This document shows, in pieces, positions 45,132 to 55,119 of a stretch of 64,000 nucleotides of DNA. The DNA is from an uncultured Bacteroides sp. Lineage in GTDB: Bacteria > Bacteroidota > Bacteroidia > Bacteroidales > Bacteroidaceae. The stretch is taken from contig CAMFND010000008.1 in the NCBI GenBank assembly GCA_945965395.1, forward strand, positions 1-64,000, read 5' to 3'. Numbering within the stretch: position 1 is the first letter of the stretch; the number at the start of each line of letters is the position of its first letter. Made by a program: the position numbers and the translations under genes. The notes beneath the pieces were generated by a model, which ran no database searches, was not told the origin of the DNA, and worked only from the letters and a program-made list of their open reading frames with translations.

Positions 45132-46679
45132 TTAATAAGGAAGAATATCCGAAAGTATCTTTTGCTGATACCAGGGATCATCAATTTCCTTTAATTGTTT
45201 TGCCAGTTCCTGGTAGAGTTCTTTCACAATTTCCGGATGCTCTTCCGGTGAAAGATTTTGCAGCTGGTAAGGATCTTTGACATCATCAAACAAAAGAGTT
45301 TTTGTCAGTTTGTTTTCTTTGTCGATGTATAATGCCAATGTGTACTGCTGCGTCTTGATACCTCTGGACCGGGGGAAATAAGAAATGACATTTCCGTCTT
45401 TATCTTTATCTCCATCCATATTTTGGATGTACAAAGCACCCGTAGGGCGAGCGACGGTCTGCACGGAATCTTCATAGAAAATCGGTGCGTAATTACTTCC
45501 CTGTACGTTTGCCGGAATATCCTTGTCCAAGTTGCAAAGTCCCAGCAGGGTAGGCATAATATCTGGTGAAGACAACAATAAGTTGTCAACACGGGGACGT
45601 ATGTGCTGTGGATAACGGACAAGGAATGGCACGTTCATGGATTCTGCATACGGTGAATTTTTGGGGTCATCCGTAAACTGACTGCACATGGTTTCTCCAT
45701 GGTCGGAGGTAAATACTACGATTGTATTTTTATCGAGTTTCAGCTCCTTCAAGCAATCCAGAATTTGTCCGAAAGCACGGTCTACTCCACTGACAGATGC
45801 AAAATAATAACGGGCCGATTCAGCTTTTTCCCGCTGTCTGTCTGCATTGGGACGAATCAGCAGGCTGTCAATTGGCTGGTCTTTATACAGATTGAAATCT
45901 TCTTCCATGCAATCGTCCAAAGAGCGGTATGGACTATGAGGGGGATTCATGCCGACCATGATAAAGAACGGTTTCTTGGGGTCACGCTGGTTCTTGTCAT
46001 TGCGCAAGTAAGAAATGACTTGTTTGGCTTCGTGGAGTGGAGACCATTCTTTCGGGTCATGACGTTTCCCGTCTGTATCCCAATAATGAGGGTTCTTATG
46101 TTCATCGAATGTACCATAAGAGTACCAGTAATTGAATCCATGACGACGCTCTTTCGGTGTATAGGCATCCCATACCGGGCGTTTGGTTTCTACATACTCT
46201 CCAGGATTTTCCGGATCATTGGGAGTCGGGAAATCCGCATGCAGTTTACCAAAATAGGCACAGTCATAACCGTTTTTGCTGAATACGTCGCTCACACATT
46301 CCACATCTGTACGGAGTGAACTGATGGGGCGTGTCGAATTACAGTTCAAAGGAATACCACTCTTGTTCGGATACATACCGGTGAGCAGAGAGCCACGGTG
46401 CGGACTGCTCAGCGGACAGTTGCTCATGGCTGAAGACAGTACCAGTGATTCCTTTGCAAATTTGTCAATGTGAGGGGTGTGTACCGGATCGGCTGCAAAG
46501 TTAATGTGTTCTTTAAATCCATTTTCATGCCAGAACCCCATTGCCATGTTACGATATTGGTCTGGAAATACGTAAATGACATTGGGGTACTCTTGTTCAG
46601 CAACTTGCTGTTTGCTGGCACAACTTTGCAATGAAAACAATCCGATTCCCCCTATTAGTGAGTAGGGAAGGTGTTTCAT
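45132..46679 (-). CDS. Ser-type sulfatase (S1 family), GAG-type cluster
   Basis: The 515-residue lipoprotein (lipobox FSLQSC, Cys20) has the sulfatase signature SSPHRGSLLTG at residues 91-101: the S-x-P-x-R form whose Ser91 must be converted to formylglycine by an anaerobic maturase (not encoded here). Metal ligands: PNVIYVFPDQYRN, with Gln in place of the usual second Asp, and later VVFTSDHGETM. It lies 21 bp after the GH88 gene on the same strand, so it should remove a sulfate from unsaturated uronic or hexosamine products of chondroitin-like chains. The exact linkage cannot be read. Confidence 0.88.
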   Translation of the reverse strand: MKHLPYSLIGGIGLFSLQSCASKQQVAEQEYPNVIYVFPDQYRNMAMGFWHENGFKEHINFAADPVHTPHIDKFAKESLVLSSAMSNCPLSSPHRGSLLTGMYPNKSGIPLNCNSTRPISSLRTDVECVSDVFSKNGYDCAYFGKLHADFPTPNDPENPGEYVETKRPVWDAYTPKERRHGFNYWYSYGTFDEHKNPHYWDTDGKRHDPKEWSPLHEAKQVISYLRNDKNQRDPKKPFFIMVGMNPPHSPYRSLDDCMEEDFNLYKDQPIDSLLIRPNADRQREKAESARYYFASVSGVDRAFGQILDCLKELKLDKNTIVVFTSDHGETMCSQFTDDPKNSPYAESMNVPFLVRYPQHIRPRVDNLLLSSPDIMPTLLGLCNLDKDIPANVQGSNYAPIFYEDSVQTVARPTGALYIQNMDGDKDKDGNVISYFPRSRGIKTQQYTLALYIDKENKLTKTLLFDDVKDPYQLQNLSPEEHPEIVKELYQELAKQLKEIDDPWYQQKILSDILPY

Positions 46680-46700
46680 GGCTATATGTTGTTTATGGTT

Positions 46701-47933
46701 TTATTCGTTTACGAAAGAGAACGGCTGATTGTTTTCAATGTTTCTTTTACGAATTAAAGCTTCTTCATAATAGTAATCTGCATAGTTCAGAGGAACATCG
46801 ATTTCAGCTCCGTGAGGGATACTTCCTACAGAGTGCATCAGGATAAAGTTTCCATTTTCTCCTACTTTTGCTTTGTAGTCAGGACCTGACAAGTTTTTGA
46901 CTATGGTATCAGCCAGTTCTTTATAATTTTTTCCTTGACAGTATCCGTCCATTTCGTATAATGCCGATGCGATACATGCGGCAGCTGAAACATCTCTTGG
47001 TTCATTCGGAATTTTTGGAGCATCAAAATCCCAGTAAGGAATTAAGTCTTTCGGAAGATTGACATCGTTCAGATAGAAGTTTAATGTCTTTTCAGCCTGA
47101 TCCAGATATCGTTTATCATGAGTGTAGCGATAGCAAGCGGTGTATCCATAGATAGCCCATGCTTGTCCGCGAGCCCAGGCTGATTCATGTGCATAGCCTT
47201 GTGCTGTCTGACGACTTCTTACACTTCCATCTTTCAAGGAATAGTCTACTACATGGTAGCAGCTGTTGTCAGTACGGAAATGATTTTTCATGGTATTATC
47301 AGCATGTGAAACCGCAATTTTATAGAATGTAGAATCGCCAGAAAGGCGAGTTGCTTCAAATAACAGTTCCAAGTTCATCATGTTATCAATGATAACTGGG
47401 CACTCCCATCCGCGTTTACCTTGCCATCCTTTGTCTGCATCCCAAGACTGGATAACTCCAGCTACCGGGCGGAAGCGGGTAGAAAGAGATTGTGCAGCAG
47501 TTACAATGACATCTTTGTATTCAGGTTTCTTGCACAAACGGTATCCGGTCAGATAGCTGCATCCAATCATGAAGCCTACATCGTGATGCCATTTCAGGTA
47601 TTTCACAGAGTCCAAGTCTTCTGTATATTTTTCAGCCAGTTTTTTCCATTTTTCATTTTTAGTCAGGTCATAATCCAGCCACATTGTTCCAGGGAAGAAA
47701 CCACTGGTCCAGTCGTCGATGGGCACATATACGATATTTCCCTTTTCGTCGATGGTACGAGGGTTCAAAATTTTACCACTTTTTTCAATCAGGTCAGTCT
47801 GCAAAGTGTGTTGAGCTTCGATGTTTTTGATTTCATTTTCCAGGAAGTTGTCTGTTTCCGCTGGTTTTTGCTGGCAAGCAGTAAAAGCGATGGCCAGCAT
47901 GCTGATGAATCCTAAGTGCTGTTTGATCTTCAT
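46701..47933 (-). CDS. GH88 unsaturated glucuronyl hydrolase
   Basis: The 410-residue protein has a lipobox (AIAFTAC) and the GH88 alpha6/alpha6 barrel: WTSGFFPGTMWLDYDLT, KWHHDVGFMIGCSYLTGYRL, CPVIIDNMMNLELLFEAT (catalytic-type Asp residues in HHD and IDN) and GYAHESAWARGQAWAIYGYTACYRYT. It removes the unsaturated uronic acid that polysaccharide lyases leave at the non-reducing end of GAG disaccharides, giving a ketone that goes toward 2-keto-3-deoxygluconate. The lyase gene is 92 bp upstream on the same strand. Confidence 0.92.
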   Translation of the reverse strand: MKIKQHLGFISMLAIAFTACQQKPAETDNFLENEIKNIEAQHTLQTDLIEKSGKILNPRTIDEKGNIVYVPIDDWTSGFFPGTMWLDYDLTKNEKWKKLAEKYTEDLDSVKYLKWHHDVGFMIGCSYLTGYRLCKKPEYKDVIVTAAQSLSTRFRPVAGVIQSWDADKGWQGKRGWECPVIIDNMMNLELLFEATRLSGDSTFYKIAVSHADNTMKNHFRTDNSCYHVVDYSLKDGSVRSRQTAQGYAHESAWARGQAWAIYGYTACYRYTHDKRYLDQAEKTLNFYLNDVNLPKDLIPYWDFDAPKIPNEPRDVSAAACIASALYEMDGYCQGKNYKELADTIVKNLSGPDYKAKVGENGNFILMHSVGSIPHGAEIDVPLNYADYYYEEALIRKRNIENNQPFSFVNE

Positions 47934-47971
47934 AAAAGGTTGTATTAAAAAGATTGTTTTGAATTTGTTTT

Positions 47972-47979
47972 CAAAATTA
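47972..47979 (-). promoter_or_regulatory. Possible -7 element for the GH88-sulfatase pair
   Basis: TAATTTTG on the minus strand, 38 bp upstream of the GH88 ATG, in an A/T-rich gap. Confidence 0.35.
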
Positions 47980-48025
47980 GACTTATTACTTGATTCTTAT
48001 AGTACAAAATTGTCCAAAAAGCGTC

Positions 48026-50860
48026 TTATTCTGTTTGTGAAACGGGCTTTAAGGTGATTTCTTGCGGTTGCCCATGTTGGCAGGTTGCTTGAATTAGTGT
48101 ATTACCCTCTTTATCTGTTTGAAGCCTGACTTGGGGATTTCCTGTGGAGTTCCATTTTCCTTTTATCGTAATTTGCTTTACAACTGACCGGCTTGGCTGA
48201 GAGGTCGTGTAAGTTTTTTCCTCAATATTCAGATTGGGAGAGCAAATGCTGAGCTGGATGTCTGATTTATTTTTCTTGTACATGACAAGTGTTTCAGCAT
48301 CTGCTTGTTGTATCAGGTCTGCCTGCGCATTTTGGTATGACTCAAAAAAGCTGCAGGCTGTCACTTGTGTAAGTTTGTCAAATACGATGTGGCCCTGACA
48401 ATCCTGTTGCTTGATGATATAGCTTTGTCTGGCTTCCTTTCTTTCTTTTTCTGTAGGGCGGAGCAGAATTAAATATTCGTATTCTGCATTTTGAGGAGCC
48501 TTTCCATGGTCTATCCAAGCTGTAAGGAACTTCCCTTCAGTTGCTTTCCGGCTTTTATTATGAAATGAATGTTGCAAGCCTTCTGTCTGGTGAGGCTTTC
48601 CTTTTTGTATGTAAAAATAATTACCGAAAGGATCTCTCAGTGTACAAGAATCTTCTAAAACCGTAGGTTGGTATTTTGCAGGTAATGCACACTGGAACAA
48701 GGTCGTTTCTGTGGGGTAGTTTACGTTGCTGTTTGAGATACCGCTTCCCAGACAGATAATTCGGTTGCCAAAACAAGCTACCGACTTGCGTGCTACGAAA
48801 TCGGGAGTGAAGTTTTTCAGTTCACGTTCCATAAGTTTCATAGCAAACATGCCATATTTCCCTTCCAGGGATGTACTTCCTGAGAAATTTTCTTTAGAAC
48901 GTGCCATGTTAGTACCTTTGAGGGGGCTATCTAACAATTCAAATGGAAGATGGATGGTGGTTGTACCAGGCATGCGATTCCAATCCCAGCCTTCTTCCTT
49001 GAAGCCACTTCCTTTTCTGGATACAGGGTGTCCATTTCCCATAATCAGTACAGCTCCATAACTTTGATAACGTCCGTAACGGTTGTCTTTCTGGTAGATT
49101 TCAGCTCCCCACACATCGGTGTTATATCCTTTCAGGGTAATCATGTATTGTTGGTAACGATAGATTCCGGCAGAACCATAATTGAAAACAAAGAAACCTT
49201 CCGGATTCGAAGCTGGTTGACATCCTTTTGAACGGAAGAACTCTCCTGATGGAGTAGAAGTCGTTTGCAGGCGAAGATAATCTGAAGCCAGTTGTGGGTC
49301 AAATTCTTTTCCTTCAGGCTTCTCTGCCAATGCAAGTTTGGCAAATGCTTCGATGTCTGATTTCTCCATTTTTCCACTGAACGGATGGCGTCCACCCAAT
49401 GCGGAACTCCACTCTTGTAGGTTGCAATAATTACGCATGCCTTCCAATGCCGTACGGAATACTTTTCGTCCTGTCGGGCTGATTTGATAAGGGGTATCAA
49501 GGGTAAAGCCAATATAACTGCCTACAGCTCCAAGTGCTCCGGCTGTATATCCCGGATAGAATCCTCCATGATGGAATGCGGTTCCGTCAACTTTTATTCC
49601 TCCTAATGTTCCAGAAGTGAAACATAATGAGGTAGAAAGCCATTCCGATAGCTGTTTCATCTGACACATTTGTTCTGTTTCTTTCTCAGGAAGAAGGGCT
49701 GCCACTACTTTGGGGATGAGTAATGTATGCCAAGTGTCCAGTAATTCATCTCTACCTTCTTTGTAAGGCTTCCTTGTTTCTTGAATACCAGACCAGTAAG
49801 TAAGCATGTCTAAAATTTCTTTTTTGTCAGGTTGTTGATAGATCTCATTTCTCATCAGCCAGGCCGAGATATAAATCTGTCGGGTCTGATAACCGTAATG
49901 ATGATTGGTACCCATTCCACTACCATAGGCAAATCCTTGGTTGATTGCATAACGGAATGTGTTGAAATAAAGCTCTTTTGCCTGGTCGTTCCCATTTTTC
50001 AGATAGTCTGCTGCAAATCCGCTCAGCATGTTTTCAATGTATTGCCACGTAATATCTTGTGATGTTTTCTCATCAGGGGCAACAAGCGGCTTTCCGGTGT
50101 AGCCATTACCTGATTTTTCGATGTGACATTCCTCATATAATGAGCTTGCTTTTTTGATGAATTTCTTTGACAGATTTTCCTGGCAGTATTCGGTTAATCT
50201 TTGTGCTATCTTTTGTAAGTCCTTCTTATCTGAGCTTGTGAGCGAAATATTATTCGTAGCGGGACGTTCATATTGTTCCCATTCCCAAAGTCTGCACCAG
50301 TGCCATAGGTCTCTGTTTGCTAACGAGTTATTTTCTGGCATTTGCATATCGGGAGTTGTACGGGCATTCATTTTTTTTACAGGAAACGTAAGTCTGTCCA
50401 GAAAAATTTTGCCTTTCTGTGCAGGTGCTGTGATTCGACAAGTTGTTAGGTTCTTGTCTTCCTTTTTTCCTTTCATCTGTTCAAATCCAATCCAGCAAGC
50501 TCTCCATCCAATAGCTGTCAGATGGAAACTGAACTTATACTGTACTTGCTGTTTCTCATTTAAGAATTCAAAGACAAGTGAGTCGTTTTGTATCTTTTCA
50601 TTATAAATCCATAATGTGATACCGTAATTCCTTTCTGTTTTTGACGTTAATGTAAGTGGGGCATCTAGTGTCAGAAAGGAATGTGACTGATAGTTCCACT
50701 GTAAACTTTTTGTCCCATCCTTGTAATAAAGCGGACTGAGCTCTATTCGTGAATCTTCCGATACTTGAATTTGTGTAGGAAGTCCTTTTTCAAAGCTGTA
50801 TTTTTCAGCCTTCCCAATTAGTGATGTGGCTATAAGCAAGATTGAAATAAGATATTTCAT
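48026..50860 (-). CDS. Polysaccharide lyase family 8 (chondroitin/hyaluronan lyase)
   Basis: The 944-residue secreted protein has a signal peptide (SLIGKA), an N-terminal lyase_N jelly-roll (SFEKGLPTQIQVSEDSRIELSPLYYKDGTKSLQWNYQ), an alpha-toroid catalytic domain with GTNHHYGYQTRQIYISAWLM, where His and Tyr nine residues apart match the PL8 catalytic pair, and the C-terminal beta-sandwiches (MPGTTTIHLPFELL; GYNTDVWGAEIYQKDNRYGRYQSYGAVLI). It cleaves GAG chains by beta-elimination. Length and N-terminal domain are as in chondroitin ABC-type lyases. Divergent from the hybrid regulator that probably controls it. Confidence 0.92.
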   Translation of the reverse strand: MKYLISILLIATSLIGKAEKYSFEKGLPTQIQVSEDSRIELSPLYYKDGTKSLQWNYQSHSFLTLDAPLTLTSKTERNYGITLWIYNEKIQNDSLVFEFLNEKQQVQYKFSFHLTAIGWRACWIGFEQMKGKKEDKNLTTCRITAPAQKGKIFLDRLTFPVKKMNARTTPDMQMPENNSLANRDLWHWCRLWEWEQYERPATNNISLTSSDKKDLQKIAQRLTEYCQENLSKKFIKKASSLYEECHIEKSGNGYTGKPLVAPDEKTSQDITWQYIENMLSGFAADYLKNGNDQAKELYFNTFRYAINQGFAYGSGMGTNHHYGYQTRQIYISAWLMRNEIYQQPDKKEILDMLTYWSGIQETRKPYKEGRDELLDTWHTLLIPKVVAALLPEKETEQMCQMKQLSEWLSTSLCFTSGTLGGIKVDGTAFHHGGFYPGYTAGALGAVGSYIGFTLDTPYQISPTGRKVFRTALEGMRNYCNLQEWSSALGGRHPFSGKMEKSDIEAFAKLALAEKPEGKEFDPQLASDYLRLQTTSTPSGEFFRSKGCQPASNPEGFFVFNYGSAGIYRYQQYMITLKGYNTDVWGAEIYQKDNRYGRYQSYGAVLIMGNGHPVSRKGSGFKEEGWDWNRMPGTTTIHLPFELLDSPLKGTNMARSKENFSGSTSLEGKYGMFAMKLMERELKNFTPDFVARKSVACFGNRIICLGSGISNSNVNYPTETTLFQCALPAKYQPTVLEDSCTLRDPFGNYFYIQKGKPHQTEGLQHSFHNKSRKATEGKFLTAWIDHGKAPQNAEYEYLILLRPTEKERKEARQSYIIKQQDCQGHIVFDKLTQVTACSFFESYQNAQADLIQQADAETLVMYKKNKSDIQLSICSPNLNIEEKTYTTSQPSRSVVKQITIKGKWNSTGNPQVRLQTDKEGNTLIQATCQHGQPQEITLKPVSQTE

Positions 50861-51048
50861 AGCATTTTATTTAAACAGTTTCTGATATGAAATTTACTAA
50901 GAAACAAATAAAATAATTTTTAAGGTGATTAATATCCCTAAATTGTACAAATGGTGTATGTATATTGTATATTTTGTTTTTATGGTCTTGTATATTTCAG
51001 GATTTTTATCGAATATTGCAAGTAATAGCTTCTACGGGTCTAAGGAAA

Positions 51049-54000
51049 ATGAAGAAAATACTTTTTAATTGTCTTTTATTAGTGGCGTTAGTTGGACTAT
51101 TTCCTCGTCTGGCTGCTCAAAATATAATTTTCAAGCATCTTTCTACTGATAACGGCTTGTCGCAAATATCAGTAAATGATATTTATGTGGATGAAAATAA
51201 TCTGATATGGATTGGTACACGTGAAGGATTGAATTGTTATGATGGAAATGACATTACAATTTACCGGTTGGAAAAAGACAATCCGTATAGTTTGTTCTCA
51301 AATCATTTGTTACGTATTACCGGTGACAGGGAAGGACATCTTTATTTGTTGTGTATGGAGGGGGTTGCCAGTTTTGATATGGACACCCGCAGATTTGTTA
51401 CACTACTCAGTGGAAAAGTGGATGCCATTACCTATTATCACGGACTTTACATAGCGTGTGGAAATGAGGTTTTTCGTTACAACAAAGAGAGTGGTAATTT
51501 TGATAGTTTTTTTCGGCTTCCTTCTGATAACGGAAATATTTCTTCCTTATTCTTCGATTCGTCAAAACGCCTGTGGATTGGGACGGAGCACGATGGCCTT
51601 TATCGTTGGGCGGAAGGCGTGCAGCCTGTACATCTTGTAAATGGACAGCATGTGTCGTCTATATTTGAAGATTCTTCTCATAATATCTGGGTTGGTACGT
51701 GGAACGGAGGTATTTTTCTTTTTGATAATAAAGGGGAAGTACGTAACATACGTGCGTTGCTTTCGGGCAGATCGTCTCTTTCTTCTGATTTTGTGCGTTG
51801 CTTCGAAGAAGATAACAAGGGCTGTATCTGGATAGGGACTGAAACTGGACTGGATTGCCTGAATACCCGTACAGGTCGAGTGGAGCACTACAGCGAAGGG
51901 ATTGATTCGTATGGACTGACTCATTCTTCTGTATGGTGTCTCCAGAAAGATGATCAGGGAACAATCTGGGCTGGAACTTATTTTGGCGGGGTGAACTATT
52001 TTAATCCGGAGTATGCAATATATCGTTTCTTCCAGAAAGAAGACAATCCTACTGAGGGGTTGAGCAGTCCGATTGTAGGAAATATGCTTGAAGACAAGAG
52101 AGGGCATATTTGGATTTGTACGGAGGGAGGAGGATTGAATCGATTTGATCCGGAAAAAGGTACTTTCCAGTGGTTTGTTCATCGTCCGACTGTCAATAGC
52201 ATTTCGCATAATAATGTGAAATCCATCTGGTATGATGAGGCGGAAGACTGTATATGGTTGGGACTGCACTTGGGAGGTATCAATAAATTGGATATAAAGA
52301 CCGGGCAATTTACGGTGTATCGAAAGAGAGAAGGAGATAAGGAAACCATTCCATCGGATATTGTGCGTGATATTGTACCTTATAAAGACAGTCTGGTCGT
52401 AGCTACTCAGGCAGGTGTTTGTTTGTTTTCACGGACTACCGGAAAATGTCGCCAGCTGTTTCAGAACCATAAAGAGGGGAAACTGATTCGTATGGTAGCC
52501 GATCTGGAGTTTGACCAGAATGGAGTTTTGTGGATGGCTGTAACCGGTGAGGGTGTTTTCTCATATAATTTGAAGACGGATGAATTACTTCACTATGTCT
52601 ATCGTAAAGGAGAATCATGTATCAGCAATAATAATGTGAACAGTATTTTTTGTGATAGCGAGAATAAAATCTGGTTTGCTACTTCGGGCAGTGGTTTGGA
52701 TTGTTTGAATCAGAAAACAAATATCTTCCAAAACTATGATATGGCAAGTAACGGCCTTCCTGGCGACTGTGTATATAAAGTTTGTGAAGGAGAGCGTGGG
52801 GAGCTGCTGATGATAACCAATCAGGGATTCTCCTGCTTTGATTACCGTAAAGGAGTTATACGCAACTATTTGTCGGAGAATGGCTTCCCGATGTATTCCT
52901 TAAATGAGAATGCCTTATTCATGTCAAAGAAAAAAGAGGTGTTCTTAGGTGGTACTTCCGGAATGGTGATGTTTGCCCTTGACAGCTTAAATTACCGTTC
53001 GAAGCCTTATTCTATTATGTGGAGCCGTCTGGTAGTAAATGGCAAGGAAATAAAAGTCAATGATACTTTTGGTATTTTAAAGCGTGCTTTGAACCATACG
53101 TCACAAATTACTTTGCGTGCCGACCAGAATATGTTCAGCATTTATTTTGCTACCAATAACTACATCCCGGAGAATAAGGAACCGATGGAATATCTGTTGG
53201 AAGGTTTCTCCAAGGAATGGACCATGGTGAGAGATCGTCCTGTTATTACCTATACGAACTTAAATCCGGGAACGTATACATTGTGGGTACGTTCGTCCAA
53301 TCCGAAGAGTCTAAGCAGTCCCATCAGCATGGAAATTGTGGTGAAACCTCCATTTTATGCTTCAAACTGGGCTTTTCTGCTTTATGTCCTGATAGTAGGA
53401 GGAATCGTGTATTATTTGATGCGGATGTATCAGAGCCGTGTAAAACTACAGGCGTCACTGACCTATGAACAGCGCCATTTGCAAGATATAGAGCGCCTGA
53501 ATCAGAATAAGTTGCGTTTCTTTACCAGTATTTCGCATGAGTTTCGTACTCCGCTTACCCTTATCATCGGGCAGTTGGAAAAACTGATGCAGACCTCTCA
53601 GCTTTCTCCTTCTGTTTATTCAAATGTATTGTTGGCTTATAAGAGCGGAGTGCAGTTAAAGGAACTGATAGGTGAGTTGCTGGACTTCCGGAAGCAGGAA
53701 CAGGGAAAGATGAAATTGAAGGTATGTCGAATGAATCTGGTCAACTTCCTGAATGAGACTTATTTACTTTTCCAGCCTTATGCCGAAAGTAAGCAGATAC
53801 ATTTGGAATTTCACAAGTCGCAAGATAAAATAGAACTGTGGTTCGACTGGAAACAGATGCGTAAGGTGATAAACAACCTGTTGTCGAATGCCGTGAAGCA
53901 TGTACCTTCCCAAGGTAAAATTGTCATGGAGGTTGGCAAGACCGATGAAGAAGCCTGGTTCTCGGTTGAAGATAATGGTAGTGGCATTCAGCCGGCAGAC

Positions 54001-55089
54001 ATTGATAAGATTTTCGACCGTTTTTATCAAAGTTCAGTGGATACAGAGATTAATGCTGGAACGGGCATTGGACTGGCTTTGACCAAAGGTATCGTGGAAC
54101 TTCACCATGGAAAGATTTCTGTGGAAAGCGCTCAGGGTAAGGGGGCTAAGTTTATTGTACGTATACCATTGGGCAAGGAACTTTATACTGCAGATGAAAT
54201 CATTGAAGAAGGAGAAAATGCTGTGGTTAGCCAGTTGACGCTTGATGAGCAGAAAAAAGAATTAGATACGGAATTGTCGGGGAAAATCTTTGAAGCAGAA
54301 GAGACATTCGTGGGAGGAAAAGAAGGATTTCGCCCTCATATATTGATTGTAGAAGATAACGATTCTATCCGTCGTATGCTGGCCGAGTTGTTCGAGGGAA
54401 TGTATGAAGTGACAACTGCAGTTGACGGGCAGGATGCGTTGGAAAAGGTGGAAGAGGCTTCTCCGCATATTATATTGAGCGACGTGCTGATGCCGCGTAT
54501 GTCGGGTATTGAATTGGTGAAGCAATTGAAAGGGAACCTGGACACTTGTCACATTCCGGTGGTGTTGCTGACGGCCCGTACTGAAATAGAACAGAATCTG
54601 GAAGGATTGAAAATCGGAGCAGATGATTACATCACGAAACCTTTTGATTCTCGTTTGCTGGTATTCCGTTGTAACAATCTGGTGAATAACCGTCGTAAGT
54701 TGCAGGAATATTTTACCAAGCAGCCTACTGTAGAGACTCCGGTCTTGGCTACGAATCCTTTAGATAAGGAATTCCTTGATGAGGTGATTGCTGTATTTGA
54801 ACAGTATTTGGACGATTCAGACTTTACCATTGATATGCTGGCCCAGAAAATGCTGGTTTCGCGTACGAGAATGTATGCAAAAATCAAGGCAATTACCGGA
54901 CAGACGCCTAATGACTTCTTTATTACCTTACGATTGAAAAAAGCGGCCTTCCTTTTGCGGAACAATCCGGAGCTGAATGTAACCCAGATTTCCGATCAGA
55001 CAGGATTCAGTTCACCCCGCTATTTCAGTAAGCTTTTCAAGAAGGCATATCAACTGACACCGATGGCTTACCGGCAGGGAGAAGAATGA
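51049..55089 (+). CDS. Hybrid two-component regulator (HTCS) of the GAG cluster
   Basis: From ATG 51049 (preceded by an AAGGA site) the 1346-residue chain has a signal peptide, fourteen-blade-type Reg_prop repeats (NLIWIGTREGLNCYDG; RLWIGTEHDGLYRW; CIWIGTETGLDCLN; HIWICTEGGGLNRFD), a Y_Y_Y domain, a transmembrane helix near 774, HisKA (SISHEFRTPLTLI, about 826), HATPase (NNLLSNAVKHV; DNGSGIQ), a receiver (Asp in ILSDVLMPRMSG, about 1142) and an AraC helix-turn-helix. Such HTCS sense GAG disaccharides in the periplasm. It is divergent from PL8-GH88-sulfatase and followed by a second sulfatase after 30 bp. Confidence 0.94.
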   Translation: MKKILFNCLLLVALVGLFPRLAAQNIIFKHLSTDNGLSQISVNDIYVDENNLIWIGTREGLNCYDGNDITIYRLEKDNPYSLFSNHLLRITGDREGHLYLLCMEGVASFDMDTRRFVTLLSGKVDAITYYHGLYIACGNEVFRYNKESGNFDSFFRLPSDNGNISSLFFDSSKRLWIGTEHDGLYRWAEGVQPVHLVNGQHVSSIFEDSSHNIWVGTWNGGIFLFDNKGEVRNIRALLSGRSSLSSDFVRCFEEDNKGCIWIGTETGLDCLNTRTGRVEHYSEGIDSYGLTHSSVWCLQKDDQGTIWAGTYFGGVNYFNPEYAIYRFFQKEDNPTEGLSSPIVGNMLEDKRGHIWICTEGGGLNRFDPEKGTFQWFVHRPTVNSISHNNVKSIWYDEAEDCIWLGLHLGGINKLDIKTGQFTVYRKREGDKETIPSDIVRDIVPYKDSLVVATQAGVCLFSRTTGKCRQLFQNHKEGKLIRMVADLEFDQNGVLWMAVTGEGVFSYNLKTDELLHYVYRKGESCISNNNVNSIFCDSENKIWFATSGSGLDCLNQKTNIFQNYDMASNGLPGDCVYKVCEGERGELLMITNQGFSCFDYRKGVIRNYLSENGFPMYSLNENALFMSKKKEVFLGGTSGMVMFALDSLNYRSKPYSIMWSRLVVNGKEIKVNDTFGILKRALNHTSQITLRADQNMFSIYFATNNYIPENKEPMEYLLEGFSKEWTMVRDRPVITYTNLNPGTYTLWVRSSNPKSLSSPISMEIVVKPPFYASNWAFLLYVLIVGGIVYYLMRMYQSRVKLQASLTYEQRHLQDIERLNQNKLRFFTSISHEFRTPLTLIIGQLEKLMQTSQLSPSVYSNVLLAYKSGVQLKELIGELLDFRKQEQGKMKLKVCRMNLVNFLNETYLLFQPYAESKQIHLEFHKSQDKIELWFDWKQMRKVINNLLSNAVKHVPSQGKIVMEVGKTDEEAWFSVEDNGSGIQPADIDKIFDRFYQSSVDTEINAGTGIGLALTKGIVELHHGKISVESAQGKGAKFIVRIPLGKELYTADEIIEEGENAVVSQLTLDEQKKELDTELSGKIFEAEETFVGGKEGFRPHILIVEDNDSIRRMLAELFEGMYEVTTAVDGQDALEKVEEASPHIILSDVLMPRMSGIELVKQLKGNLDTCHIPVVLLTARTEIEQNLEGLKIGADDYITKPFDSRLLVFRCNNLVNNRRKLQEYFTKQPTVETPVLATNPLDKEFLDEVIAVFEQYLDDSDFTIDMLAQKMLVSRTRMYAKIKAITGQTPNDFFITLRLKKAAFLLRNNPELNVTQISDQTGFSSPRYFSKLFKKAYQLTPMAYRQGEE

Positions 55090-55119
55090 CGTGTATTTTA
55101 CTAACCTAAATATAAAAAG

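Noticed and set aside
50965..51048. Longer start of the GAG-cluster hybrid regulator
   Set aside because: The extension precedes the signal peptide and the AAGGA ribosome-binding site at ATG 51049.
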